Numbered from the stretch's first letter, positions 43,836-55,094 are shown. The stretch: DNA of 64,000 nt from Hermatobates lingyangjiaoensis (GCA_026182355.1 JAPFBL010000365.1:186001-250000); one strand, 5' to 3'. A program made the numbers and translations. Notes: generated from the letters alone by a model not told the origin.

Positions 43836-44190
43836 TCTTTATATATATATATATATATATATATATTCATATGTTTTGTTGAACGACTTTTGTACTGCGG
43901 CATGAATACATTTCATTGTCCATCTTCCAAGTTTTCTCACCTTCTACAGTTCAATTATTAACAATTGAATTTTTCAATTTTCAATTTTTCAATATTCCAC
44001 AGTTGTGCATCAATCGAGTGAACAATGGGCAACAAGAAAATTCAAAAGCAACCAAAAATGGGACAAAAAAAAAAAAGATGAGAAAACTTGAAAGATGGAC
44101 AATGAAATTTATTCATGCCACAGTACAAAGGTCGTTCAACAAAAGATGTATAAAAGAAAGATTGCTCCCCAAATTCACAAATATATATAT
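43836..44190. pseudogene. Inverted pair of PLE N-terminus-like fragments
   Basis: After a TA tract (43836-43863), 43870-43945 is the inverse of 44080-44155. The plus copy reads KMRKLERWTMKFIHATVQRS, then FNKRCIKERLLPKFTNIYI, ending in a TA tract where a family D hairpin begins. The pair has the same head-to-head plan as the hammerhead elements. Confidence 0.5.
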
Positions 44191-44191
44191 A

Positions 44192-44400
44192 TGATCAAAC
44201 CACAATATGAAATGGGAAAACAGTCTAAAATCTTTCAACCGTAACAAGCGGTCTTCGTCAGAGTCAAAAACCCAACTCAGTTGGGGTTTTGACTCTGACG
44301 AAGACTGTTATGGTTGAAAGATCTTAGTCTCGTTTTCCCATTTCATATTACGGTTTGATCATTAACTGTTATTTCACGTGTTTATGTGAAATCTTTACAT
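44192..44400. repeat. Family D hammerhead hairpin
   Basis: Outer arms TGATCAAACCACAATATGAA and inverse, two motifs, and the right-only tail TTTCACGTGTTTATGTGAAA. The plus motif (44291-44329) keeps GACU/AGUC stem I, CTGACGA, GAAA and AGATCT, but stem II is shortened. TA tracts flank both ends. Confidence 0.85.
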
Positions 44401-44406
44401 ATATAT

Positions 44407-44440
<34 letters not shown>

Positions 44441-44455
44441 ATATATATATACTTC
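44400..44455. repeat. (TA)n tract
   Basis: TA units between a family D hairpin and a PLE 3' end; another TA-rich tract is at 44878-44930 on the far side of the PLE piece. Confidence 0.9.
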
Positions 44456-44890
44456 GAATAAAATGAAAGGTCCGTGTGGACAATAAACACTTTAACACAG
44501 AGAAAAGAACACAGAAAGACACTACAGAACTCACTTCGATATTTCGACATCCGTCGTCATCGGGAAGAAGTGCGAAGTACTCGCGTTGAGAAGCAAACTG
44601 CTACTGGCCTCCAGAGTAACTCGTGGAACCACCGCAATGCTGCCCCCCAGCGGAGGAGAGGAAAAATAGAAATCCCTCCAATATTTATTTATAAAACAAG
44701 ATAAAAAGTATATAAAATACGAAATAATAATGAAGACAATAAATAATATTAAAAAAAAAAAAACATTAACGGTACAGGTTAAGACCAGGAGGAGAGCGAG
44801 CCCCAAGGAGGCATATGAATGCCTCTTCGGAGGCTCTAAGGGTGACATGGGAATTAGACTCGGGGATTTGTTTGAGGATTATATATTATA
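44455..44890 (-). pseudogene. PLE 3' end with family E hammerhead
   Basis: The minus strand ends IPESNSHVTLRASEEAFICL, then LGARSPPGLNLYR and a stop at about 44765, the same C-terminus as the PLE at 38.97 kb. The 3' flank holds the hammerhead at 44532-44575: stem I CACUUC/GAAGUG, core CCGATGA, GAC/GUC stem II, GAAA, AUAU, C. The copy is bounded by TA tracts on both sides, and is 5'-truncated to about 430 bp. Confidence 0.8.
44532..44575 (-). ncRNA. Hammerhead-like motif at a PLE 3' end, family E
   Basis: CACUUC upstream pairs with GAAGUG downstream of the cut (six pairs, with UUC between the 5' strand and the core). Core CCGAUGA has U4 changed to C. Stem II GAC/GUC, GAAA, AUAU, C follow. It ties family E hairpins directly to a PLE coding lineage. 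Confidence 0.65.
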
Positions 44891-44934
44891 TATTATATTA
44901 TATAATATATATATTATATATATATAAAGTAGTG

Positions 44935-46200
44935 CACCATATATAGTTCTTATATATTGTTAGAGAGTTTCAGTGTTTAGTTTTAGAGGCATATGCCTAG
45001 GAAATTAAAGATTGTCAATATTGCACTAAACTCCTATTCTCAGTTATGCGATAGAAGAGTCTGCAGGATATTGTTCTCACTGTACATAACGACGGCACAT
45101 ATTACTTTTATGAAAGACTTTGCCAAATCTCTTTATATGAGGTTAGGTGAACAAAGAAAATTAGATTCCGATTTAATGTTTCAAAGCATCCCAATTTTGT
45201 CCCTACTTACTTATTTTAGTGCTCTGGTCTTTCCCATTTCTATTTAGTTCCTATTTACTTATTTTATAAAATATGTTTTAAACATACTATTAACAATAGT
45301 TGAATTATTATTAATATCTATTAGTAGTAAATTCTATTTTAAAACGTTTTTGTAAACATCTCACTCTATATTTCTAGCGATCATCACATTATCAATCAGA
45401 AGGAAGTTAAATCAATTTCAATATAGATTAAATATTTTTGCATAAATTTTATCAAATAGTTGTTTTACGGGCATGTTTTTAAGTAATGAATAATTTTTGT
45501 TATTGTACACATATGTGTTAACTCTAATTCATAATAATTAACTAATTCATAATAAGTAACTAATTCAAATCATACTAATAAAACAAAACTGTTTATACAT
45601 GTTTACTCTTCCATTTTTCAATGAAATACAAAGACACTTTGAAAACACAAAACTTTTGAAAACTTAGCTAGCTATGTTTTCCAGATATTTGAGTACATAG
45701 TAAACCAAAGTCTAAGAGTTTGCAGATGACATCTTGAGTCGACATGTAGTTTGAAATGTTTTCTCTCATACTTTAAAGGAAATTATTGAACAACTCTTCA
45801 GGAAAACTAAGATTCTAAATATTATAACGCAAAGTAGCCCCCGGGATGTCTAGTTTTTTCATGAATTGTATCCACTCATATCTATATTGTAAGGAAAAAC
45901 TTCAATATCAAGTCATTGCAACATTGTCACTAATTTCTATATAGTTTTGGTTTTATATTATAACTGTTGAGCAATAAAGTGATGTTATAGAAACTCTCTC
46001 AGTTCTCGCTAATATAGTAATGGTCGAATTAATAAAGTATTGTAAAAGTGAGTTTAGGCTTAATAGTAAAATTCATGAAACCCTATGTCAATGATTTTTT
46101 TCGAATTATTGACAAGAGAAAATTAGATAATGTTTTAAATCTATAATCAGAAGACACTTAAAAAAAAGTCGATATTCTAAAAGGATCGACAGAGTGTAGA
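44935..46200. other. No gene recognised
   Basis: Intronic AT-rich DNA. A plus-strand frame at 44993-45247 has protein-like composition but no motif or splice support. Confidence 0.3.
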
Positions 46201-46205
46201 CCAGG

Positions 46206-46240
46206 CATGGGGAGAACCTGCGGCCTTCTGTGGTTTGTTG
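46206..46240 (+). mobile_element. hAT-type end fragment
   Basis: CAGGCATGGGGAGAACCTGC then GGCC resembles the CAGGGGTGGGGAACCTGCGG ends common to many animal hAT elements. No partner end or target duplication was found. Confidence 0.4.
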
Positions 46241-46647
46241 AGAAAAATGTTTCAAAATTCTGTTCATAAAGACAAAAAATTCTGGTATTTAGGAAGAAGA
46301 CTATTCATCAATCATCACATGAAAAGTATAAGCTTTTCCTGATGAAATGATAAATGATTTTCCTGAGTTAACAAATGTTATAAACGAAGAGCAAAGGTGA
46401 GGAAAGGTGCGAAACAGTTTTAGATGCACTGATTGAGTAATGTAACGATGGATTAAAGGATTTTACAATGTAAGTATTATATAAGAATTTGCTTATCCAT
46501 TCGTGGTGGCCTTTTGGGGAAGTGAACGGTGCTAAAATGGCCTTTACTACAAGAAAGGTTCCCCATCCCCCGGTATAGACTATGTGGGGAGGCAGAAGAA
46601 ACTACAATACCTATAGTTAGAGACTGTACTACTGGAGTCAAAGCAGG

Positions 46648-46746
46648 GCTGAGCATCATGTGTGGTGTATCCATTGTCTCATGATGGTTTATACGACACC
46701 CTGGAGATGTCAGAACACCAGTGCGGTGAAGACGCTTCCCAAGGTA
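46648..46746 (+). repeat. SINE 3' body, second copy
   Basis: GCTGAGCATCATGTGTGGTG through GACGCTTCCCAAGGTAG is nearly identical to 48074-48173. The head differs from that copy: there is no tRNA-like part, and a GC-richer stretch (46490-46647) takes its place. Either the copy is truncated or the body is shared between families. Confidence 0.75.
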
Positions 46747-47865
46747 GAAAGCTATAAACAGTTAATTCTAAACCCGAACAGTCGGGTTGACCCCGCTGCA
46801 CACCTTGATAAATTGGAAAAGGGAACGAAACTCGGGCAACAGTTCTAGACATTCATCTGAGTGATTGTACACAAACGTCTGATCAAACAAATGACCATAA
46901 GGGCTGACGTTTTAACCCGCGAGGAGATCGGTTTTTTCATTCTATTCAATTCTAAATATATAAACGACTAAAAATCACATGTGACATAAAAAAAATGGCA
47001 TTCTCCCATTCTTCGATATAAAAGTTATAATAAGAGGAGAAATGGTAATATTTTAACCAATTGGTCCACAAAACCTTCCAGTGCTGGAAGAATACTGAAT
47101 TATTCTTCCCATCCTATGAACCAAAAATTAAATTGCATTAAGAATATGATGAAAAAAACTACATAAAAATAACAAAAATAGTTTTTACAGAAAAATAACT
47201 AAGCAGGAAATTTGATTGAACGGTTTTGGTCAAAATATTTAAGACAACAACAAGAGCCACAAAGGCCACAAAACTGACTTAGAAATTTAAGATAAGAAGT
47301 TTTTTTGTAAATTTCCATATGTTGAAGGATTATCGCAAATAATTATGTTTTATCAAATATAATATTCAAACAATTTCATAAAAAAAACATGCAAAATCAT
47401 TATATTTAATATTAAAACATTATATAATAATAATAATAAAAAAAACTACCAGTTAAAAACAACAAGAATTTGAAAACCAAACGACAATTATTAAGTTTTG
47501 CAAATTAAGAAAGTATTGTAGAAAGTTTTAAAGACAGCTATGAAACTCACTTTATTCCATTTAACTTTTAGCATGGAAATTCTTTATAAAGTTTAATATA
47601 AAAAAAAAAGTAGCGACTTAGAAGGAAGTCAGAGCTAAAGTCAGCTGAATTAATTAGAGCTTTTCATTAACTTGCTCTTCTGTAATGAAACTATTACTCA
47701 ATTTTCTAAATTATTAACTCACATTCTTTGGTTCGGAAGCTTATATTTTATGTATTATTTTACACATTTTGGTTTAATATTTTTAATTTTCTTTTTATTA
47801 AAGTACTATAACTTGCATGCTATGCTTATGCGTAAATATTGAGTTTACGCATAAAAGACTATCAA

Positions 47866-47930
47866 ACTTTGACGCGTTTCGTATTTTCAGGGTTCATCGT
47901 CAGGTTATATCTGTCTCAGTAAGATGATGT
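47866..47930 (-). repeat. Family A left-end remnant
   Basis: TTTGACGCGTTTCGTATTTT, then GTTCATCGTCAGGTTATATC is a damaged minus-strand family A motif like that at 30552-30575 (core CTGACGA kept, stem II lost). A SINE follows at once. The stretch 46860-47860 is AT-rich without recognised features. Confidence 0.5.
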
Positions 47931-48178
47931 TGGGAGGGTCAGGTTAGATCAATTGTTAATGTCTCGCCTGTGGGTTGGTAGTCCGGGGTTCGGTCTCCAC
48001 GTGGTCCTCGATTTCTTCGCGCGGGAGGTGAATAAATATGAGTATGTCGTCTTTCGGAGAGGACGTTAAGCTGCTGAGCATCATGTGTGGTGTATCCATT
48101 GTCTCATGATGGTTGAAAGGACACCCTGGAGATGTCAGAACACCAGTGCGGTGAAGACGCTTCCCAAGGTAGTCGTGG
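47931..48178 (+). repeat. tRNA-derived SINE
   Basis: The head has a box A-like TTAGATCAATTG and a box B-like GGTTCGGTCTCC spaced as in a tRNA. A middle block TCTTTCGGAGAGGACGTTAA recalls, from memory, a core found in several fish and marine-invertebrate SINEs. The body ends GACGCTTCCCAAGGTAG. The 3' boundary is uncertain; GC-richer sequence continues to about 48480. Confidence 0.7.
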
Positions 48179-48480
48179 TCAGTCTTCGTACAGAAGGTGG
48201 CCTCACTTACAGATCTTAGCAGGTTTTCGTCTTAACAGGTCTTCATGATGTAAGGCTCTCCCAGCCTCTGCCAGACAGTTCAGCAAAACGTTGCTTGTTC
48301 CGTTCGTTTTGCTGCCTTGAGCGATGGTAAGCAGGTCGCTTGAGGAAGACAGGACTCTGCTTTGCCAGGTTATCGGAGATTTATTCGCCAAAATCAGATG
48401 TAACTTGATGAACACCAGTGTTCAAAACCGCGACGTCTGATTCTTACTAGCAAAACTCAGGGTTTCTTCCGTTTTCTAAT
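48179..48480. other. GC-richer block after the SINE, unassigned
   Basis: Open on parts of both strands, with no motif I recognise. It could be the 3' region of a partner LINE or an older element. From 48480 to 49480 the sequence is AT-rich; a decayed motif (CTGAAGATGATTTC, minus, about 49255-49295) is the only hint of structure. Confidence 0.3.
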
Positions 48481-49487
48481 CACAATTCAAAAAACATAGA
48501 ATCGATGCTACTTGAGTAAAATTGAAAACATGTGTGACATTCTGCGGTAAAAAGAGCACTATTATTATCAGAATTATTTGTTTCGATCATTAATTTTCGA
48601 CATGTTCCAGCGAAGTATTTTTAAATTCTCCCCTTATCAAAGTCAACATAAAATTAATTTAATAACTTGTACCTGTTATTTAATATTCGAAGATTCATAC
48701 GTCATATATTATAATTAACGGTAAAACATTTGTTTAAGTAATTATTATCACGTATTTCAAACCAAAAAACAAAACAATTAAATAACGAACAACCATACTG
48801 CCATAATGGCAATCAAACAATAACCCTCCTCCAAATGGTGACTAACATATTTGTGTAATAATTGCATTAGAATTCCCATTATATCATGTTTATAAAATAA
48901 GTTAATTTAAGTCCCTCTTACTGCTTTAATTATATAATATATTAACATATTTTCTATATACAGAGATAATAATGGTATAATATTTCAATGACAATAAACA
49001 TATCTGCTTAATTATATTCCATCGTAGTAATGTCATTTAGAAATCCTATTTTTTAATATTCTTAAATTATTTTTTTAATAATAATTAATAATTTTAATAA
49101 TAATAATTAAATATATTTTTTTAATATTCTTAAATTAATGAAGAATCATTTATTAATCATTAGGAAATAATTAAGTTTTTCACAAATAATTCAAAAAGGG
49201 CGGAATGGAAAAGACAAAACCCGATTAATCACAGTACGCTATAGCCCAACAACTTTTTCTTTGAAATCATCTTCAGACTTTCTGACGTCACATCAATCAA
49301 AATATTCCTAAATTTTCTACTTCTCTTCTTTCAGACCATCAAATACTTGCTTATAAGATACTTCCTTTGTGAAGTCAAGATGAAAAAAATTCTATATAGT
49401 GGTTATAACAGTGTAAAGTTTGGATTTAAGTTTTATTAATATTTGTTCTATTATTTAGCAAATAAGTGTATTAGTAATATATATAAA

Positions 49488-49790
49488 ATAAATTCAAAAC
49501 GAAGGAAACACACAGAAAGACACAGACATAACTCACATCGATATTTCGACCATCGTCGTCATCAAGAGGTGTGAAGAGCGAAGAGTCCCGCAAGAAGGCA
49601 GGGCGGTGACTCACCAGAGTCACGGAGTCACCGCCCTGCCTTCTTGCGGGACTCTTCGCTCTTCACATCTCTTGATGACGACGATGGTCGAAATATCGAT
49701 GTGAGTTATATCTGTGTCTTTCTGTGTGATTCCTTCGTTTTGAATTTATTTTATTTAAAAAAGTCCGCTGGACCGTTTCTTTTAGTTGCA
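49488..49790. repeat. Family E hammerhead hairpin, near-perfect
   Basis: Arms of about 125 bp (49488-49613 and 49626-49755) are almost exact inverted copies ending CACCGCCCTGCCTTCTTGCG at the centre. Minus motif 49532-49573, plus motif 49662-49705, both with core TTGATGA, GAC/GUC stem II, GAAA, AUAU, C and stem I built from CACAUCU/GAUGUG. Tail AAAAAAGTCCGCTGGACCGT on the right only. TA tracts on both sides. Confidence 0.85.
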
Positions 49791-49807
49791 TATATATATA
49801 TATATTT

Positions 49808-50052
49808 CGAATAAAATGAAAGGTCCGTGAGGACAATAAAAACTTTAACACAAAGGAAAGAACACAGAAAGTCACTACACAACTCACTTAGATACTTCGA
49901 CATCCATCGTCATCGGGAAGAAGTGCGAAGTGAGTAGCAGTTTGCTTCTCAACGCGAGTACTTCGCACTTTTTCCCGATGACGACGGATGTCGAAATATC
50001 GAAGTGAGTTCTGTAACGACTTTCTGTATTCTTTCCTATGTGTTAAAGTTTA
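49808..50052. repeat. Family E hairpin, PLE-end subtype
   Basis: Head-to-head copies of the terminal sequence of the PLE at 44455-44890 (AAATGAAAGGTCCGTG, TTAACACAAAGGAAAG, CACTTCTTCCCGATGA-type). Plus motif at 49965-50010: core CCGATGA, GAC/GUC, GAAA, AUAU, C, GAAGUG. It lies between TA tracts. This is the non-autonomous form of that PLE. Confidence 0.8.
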
Positions 50053-50059
50053 TATATAT

Positions 50060-50235
50060 ATAACTTAAAACAAACATTGACACATTGAAAGAAATGTAAC
50101 AATAGGACACACTTCTCAATATTTCGACAGTTAAGGTCGAATAATATTATGTAATAATATTATATATACTATACTATTATATTATACATACTATTATACT
50201 ATATAATTATATATACTATATATAATACACTTGTC
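50060..50235. repeat. TA-rich tract with family E-like end
   Basis: CTCAATATTTCGACAGTTAA (50110-50135) is an E-type terminus lacking the core, followed by irregular TA/ATATTA repeats. Confidence 0.5.
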
Positions 50236-50446
50236 TATAGCAAGTTTATTTCGGCACCAAGCCCTCCTTTAAGCATATTTAGTTAACATTTATAGCCAAG
50301 GTGTTAAGGTGATAATTTCCTAAAACTTTAATTGCTATACATTTTAATTTGGCCATTATCACCTTCACAACGGCAGACCGTGAGAAAAATAGAAGAAATT
50401 TGTAAAAACGTCTACTGTAAATTTTAACTATATATATATACAAAAT

Positions 50447-50775
50447 TAAAGTTTATCAAGGACTCTGTCAGTTCTTCAGGTTCAAATTAAACTCTTATTG
50501 CCAACGTTTCGGTTTTTCTTTAAAACCTTTTTCATATGCAGTAGTATAGAATTTTAAAACATAAAACTTAACTATTACATTAAAGATAATTTTACAAAGA
50601 AAAATCCACACACTATTTTTCTTTTAAAATAATCTTTAATGTAATATTTAGTTTTTCAGTTACACTTCCGAAACCGAAACGTTGGCAATGAGAGTTTAAT
50701 TTGAACCTGAAAAACATACCAAGTCCTGAAAAACTTTAATTTTGTTTCTATTTCACGATCGATATTTTTATCTAT
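50447..50775. repeat. Family F inverted pair
   Basis: Left (minus) at 50447-50540: AAACTCTTATTGCCAACGTT, CGGTTTTTCTTTAAAACC, TTTTTCATATG. Right (plus) at 50666-50775: GAAACCGAAACGTTGGCAAT, GAGTTTAATTTGAAC. AAAAATCCACACACTATTTT-like inner arms also pair. A TA tract starts at 50432. Confidence 0.65.
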
Positions 50776-51016
50776 ATGTATATATTACATATTTTTACTT
50801 TACATGAATATCATTTACTAATCTTTTAAATGTTTTACAACGTTACATATCTTTTATCATTCAGTAATAACGTACGATTAATAATTTAGTTAACTTTATG
50901 GTATAGTTAAGTCATTTTAATGTTTGTATAATATATTTCCTAATTCTTTTTATATCTTTACTGAGTAAACCATAAATAGGTCTTAAGTTTCTTTGAAATA
51001 AATAAAAGATATTTAC

Positions 51017-51108
51017 CAGCTTTTGAAACCTCAACTGAAGATGTCTTGGATTGTCGGCTGAATAGGACGCATTCATCATCCTCAATGAACACTTGTAAAA
51101 GGATAAGT
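51017..51108 (-). CDS. Exon 3 recognised: start of SEA-like domain
   Basis: A TTTATTGTTTCAG acceptor and a CTG/GTAAAT donor bound 92 bp on the minus strand. In the frame that fits both neighbours it enters in phase 1 and leaves in phase 0, reading (D)LSFYKCSLRMMNASYSADNP and RHLQLRFQKL. Joined to the next exon this gives FQKLVAKYLKNFNIS, the helix of a SEA domain (pattern Y...L..P.S..F..L...V...L). A second frame is also open (IEDDECVLFSRQSKTSSVEV) but does not match the neighbour phases. One N-glycosylation motif (NAS) is present. Confidence 0.7.
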
Positions 51109-51409
51109 CTGAAACAATAAATGACAACATTTAGATGAATAGTCATACTAAAGCCATTCAAAGTCAAGCTCTCACACTCTTGTTATTTTAAAACTAATCA
51201 ACACAACAATCATGGCCTCTTCCCAGGTTTTACGACTTTTTAATTATATTTACTTACTAGTCATTTAGATTTATTTCTTTCTAGTTAAAATAAGACTGAA
51301 ATTGTCATCTAGTTATTATAATGATCCCTATAATGAATACAATTATAATTATTATAATGGTAATTATCTGGACAATGTTTTAGTTGTTTTGTAGAAATTT
51401 TGTAAGTTG

Positions 51410-52210
51410 GGACATCATCACAAATTCGGACAAGGTTAGCGGCAATATCAAGACAAAACACACGTAAGACAAACATTTGGATCTTTCTGGTACCTCATAA
51501 ATAATATATTGGGAGATTTCAAAAAGTACATCTCCACAAAATAAAAGTTTATATAAAAACTAACAACTCGTTTCGAACACTTAGTGTTCTTCTTCAGGTA
51601 TACATCTAAAAAAAAAAATCAGATTACAGCGGCAATATCAAGACGGAACACCCATAAGACAAAGGTGATCAAGACTCTTTGTGATACCACGTAAATAATA
51701 TATTGAGAGATTTCAAAAAATACATCTCCACACAGAAACAAGTTTAATATAAAAACTAACAACGCGTTTCGAACACTTAGTGTTCACCTTCAGGTTTACA
51801 TCCAAAAAAATGTACATATATCTGAGCTTTAAGAATACCAGGGTGAAATTTTAACATCTATTTATTAAAATGAACCTGTAATATCATTCATTTAGACAAT
51901 GTTTTAGATGTTATGGAGAACTTTTGTAAGTTGGAAATTGAATACAATATATCAATGCTTAATTACACAATTGAGGTTTTTAGCAAGGTAATTAGTATAA
52001 AAAATGACCTAATTAATTCTGAACCTTAATAAAACTTAACAACATACTGAAACATGAACCAATTTATAAGTAACAAAGATTTTTAATTACCTGCAGTCTT
52101 TAGATTCGATCTAGGGGAGTGACTTAGGAAGGACTGAGGGTTTTAGATGTAAACCTGAAGAAGAACACTAAGTGTTTGAAACGTGTTGTTAGTTTTTACA
52201 TTATCAAATA
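51410..52210. repeat. Family A compound element with duplicated left end
   Basis: The left end occurs twice in direct orientation about 190 bp apart (AGCGGCAATATCAAGAC at 51438 and 51628; minus motifs at 51567-51597 and 51761-51794). The right end at 52155-52187 is a plus motif with CTGAAGA, stem II GAACAC/GUGUUU, GAAA, ACGUGU, U. The tail normally present is missing. Confidence 0.7.
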
Positions 52211-52434
52211 AAAAATCTGGAGTGGCCTAAACTCAACTTTACTATAATTAAACATAATATCATACTCCTTGGGTATAAAATATATAATTTTCCATTTAGG
52301 TTTCTATAAATCTATAAATGGGAGATATTTATTAGTCTATCATTCCTTGAGTTAGTATAAATAGTGATTGATCCACCTTTCAATATTTATGCTTATTTTT
52401 GAATATCACACCACTGATACATATAATATCATTA

Positions 52435-53290
52435 GTATAACTACAGTAGTAAAAACCTTTTTGAAAAGCGAAAGTGTAGATTTTGTGTTACGAAATAGTC
52501 TGTTACAGAAGAACATGGCCAGTGGATCTCATACATAGTTTAACTGACCTCCTTCAACATTTAATATTTAACACAAATTTTCATATTTAAAACTTGAAAA
52601 TATTCCTATTTTGTCTGAAAAATGACAGAAACATCTAAGAAAAAAATTTCGTTTTAAGATAATTTATAATTTAAGATTTATGAAAATGAATTACATTCAT
52701 TATTTATCAAAGAATGTTTTCAATTTTGAATTATGTTTTACATTTTTGGTCTTTTATAGAATTATTATACTGGGAATTTTATGGCTTCCTAGTATTTAAC
52801 AAAAACCACTTTTGTTTCCCTTCGTCAAAAAATCATAAAAATCCAATTTAAATATTCAAATATTTAATAAGTCAAAATTTTTACATTTATTGAAAAAAAA
52901 AATTCCTGGGGTTTTAAAAATCTGAGGTTATTTTTTCTTTTATTGCTATTGTAGTATCAAAGATAATGCCAAAATTTCATAAGTAGTTTAGGGGAAAATA
53001 TGCATACTTATTACAAATATATTATATATAATTATTTATTATTTTATAAATAATTATAAAATACATTTATTTATTAAATTTGTCAACAAAATAAAAATAT
53101 TTTGAAGTTTTAAAGAGAAATCTTTGTCTTAAATCTTCATTATAGAAGAAGTTCAGTCAAACTATGAAACAGATCCACTGGCTCTTATTTAGGAACAAAA
53201 GCCTCTTGTAAGAGATTATTTCTTAACACGAAATCTTCAGTTTTCCATTGCAAAAGTGTTATTATTGCTGAAGTTATACTACAGTTAGTC
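52435..53290. repeat. Long inverted-repeat element, unknown class
   Basis: 52435-52560 and 53130-53285 are inverted copies: AGTATAACTACAGTAGTAAA, GATTTTGTGTTACGAAATA, GCCAGTGGATCT, CATAGTTTAACTGACCTCCT match the complement of the right side. The inner parts also pair weakly. No coding sequence and no hammerhead motif was found. It resembles a foldback DNA transposon. Confidence 0.6.
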
Positions 53291-53524
53291 TGGTCCAAGT
53301 TTTTGACCAGTTAAGATGTTAGTTCACTAACTATCTATTGTTACTTCATTTTATATCATGTAAATTTCATCATTTTTCGAATTCAAAAATTCTGATTTCT
53401 GTAAGTTCATAAAAATGTTTATTGCTTTTCTATTATTCTTATATTTTTGTTTTTTCACAACTGTAATATTCCATTTTGATGTTAGTTATATGTTGATGTT
53501 TATATATGATTTCTTGTCATCCTT

Positions 53525-53835
53525 TGTTTGTAGGCCTATGAAAAAGGTTTTAAATAAAACCGAAACGTCGGCATTGAGAGTTTGATTTTGATCCTGGAAA
53601 ATTGACCGAATCCCGATTACATTATACACCTATATATATATAATGATTTCACATAAACACGTGAAATAACAATCAATGATCTTGGGTTTTTGACTCTGAC
53701 GAAGACCGCTTGTTACGGTTGAAAGACTTAGTCTTGTTTTCCCATTTCTTATTGTGGTTTGATCATTGATATATTTATATATATCGAAACGACGGCAAGA
53801 GAAGTAGTTTCAATCATAAGAGCTCAACCCTCAAT
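53525..53835. repeat. Nested family F, D and G pieces between TA tracts
   Basis: 53531-53628 is a family F end (GGCCTATGAAAAAGGTTTTA, GAAACGTCGGC). 53641-53770 is a family D element whose left part is only the inverted tail; its plus motif (53692-53734) has GACU/AGUC stem I, CTGACGA, ACCG/CGGU stem II, GAAA and AGACUU in place of AGAUCU. 53778-53835 is a family G right end (CGAAACGACGGCAAGAGAAG). TA tracts separate the three. Confidence 0.7.
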
Positions 53836-53989
53836 AGAATTACATAGTTTTTGGAATATCTGTACTTTTTATGTTGTCTCTCAATATCTCTTTAAAAAAA
53901 AAATAGCTCAAACCTTTTTAAAACGTGTCCTTGAAGATTACATTTATTTGGGCTTCTGCTTTAAAAGAAAATAAAAACATCCCTTTTTT

Positions 53990-54300
53990 TTGTCACTTTA
54001 TTATAGAAAAGGGTAGTCACGTTGCAGGGTTGTCTCCTGGGAATGAAAGTACTTCCATTTTGAATAGACTCATGTAATCGGAGTACTGATCTTTTACGAG
54101 TGCCTTCCAACATACAGGCTTTCGACCGACATTTTACACCCTTCCAGCATCTACCCGAATAAGGGACCTATAACCCCGCCTATGAAACATTTATACCTAC
54201 TTCACTACATAATACACCTTTTTTCTAGGACTTGTTCTAGTGACAATCTAAAGCAAGTCCTTTTGAGTTCGGCCTGTCAAAAATTATGAAAAAAAAACGA
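53990..54300. other. GC-richer block, unassigned
   Basis: About 54000-54250 has higher GC and short open frames but nothing I can name. It may be an old element remnant. Confidence 0.25.
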
Positions 54301-54589
54301 AACATTTTCATGGCGTGTCACATATCACAGAAGTAAAGAATAAAAAAAAGAATAGTAATATTTATAAATTGTTTTAAGTTAATTATTTCTTCAATGCTAT
54401 TAAGAATAGAAAAACCAAAATTATGAAACCAATGATTTACATTTAGGGACTTGTTTTACATATTTCATTGACATATTAAATAATATATATTTAATAATAA
54501 AAACATATGATTGGAAAATAAATATATATTTGTACGATTATAAAATAATATGTGACAAATTAGAGACTTTTCTGTTCGAATTTAAGAAT

Positions 54590-54966
54590 TTTTTCTGTAA
54601 GTAAGAATTTTTTGACTAAGGAAATGAAATTTACATTATTTAAAGGAACAACCATCTTAACCGGACAAAACCTTCTACTACACATTTTAGTCTAGTCCAG
54701 TCTAGTCTTTCTAGTCTAGTCGAAGGTTTTGTTCGGATGAGATTAATGTTCCCATAAATAATGTAAATTTCATTTTCTTAGTGAAAATTTCTTACTTTTC
54801 TGCCTATGAAAAAGGTTTTAAAAAATATTTATAAAATTTTATTTAAAAAATTTTATAAAACCAAAACGTCGGCAATGAGAGTTTGATTTTTCAACCTAAA
54901 AAATTTAACCGAATCCCGATTAGATAATACACCTATTCTATCAAACGGTCGATATATTCTTGAATC

Positions 54967-54970
<4 letters not shown>
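54590..54970. repeat. Family F element with long inner arms
   Basis: GGAAATGAAATTTACATTAT and AACAAAACCTTC-type blocks on the left are inverted at 54720-54785. The centre is a TCTAGTCTAGTC repeat. The right end has GCCTATGAAAAAGGTTTT, a 45-bp AT insertion in stem II, then CAAAACGTCGGC and the family tail ATTCTATCAAACGGTCGATA. The core and GAAA (here CAAA) are damaged. Confidence 0.6.

Positions 54971-55010
<40 letters not shown>
54970..55010. repeat. (TA)n microsatellite
   Basis: About 19 TA units next to a family F end; another short TA tract is at 55072-55082, next to a PLE remnant. Confidence 0.9.
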
Positions 55011-55014
<4 letters not shown>

Positions 55015-55094
55015 GAAAAGTGAGAGTCTTTGTTGTGTTTCAGTTTATGTGTCCCTGCTTATTTTAATAGATATATATATACATAATTAATATT

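Noticed and set aside
45000..45247. Plus-strand 84-residue frame
   Set aside because: Protein-like composition but no family resemblance and no splice sites; it lies in an intron on the opposite strand.
50958..51167. Alternative frame of exon 3 (LILLQVFIEDDECVLFSRQS...)
   Set aside because: Its phases (2 in, 1 out) fit neither neighbouring exon, whereas the LSFYKC frame fits both.
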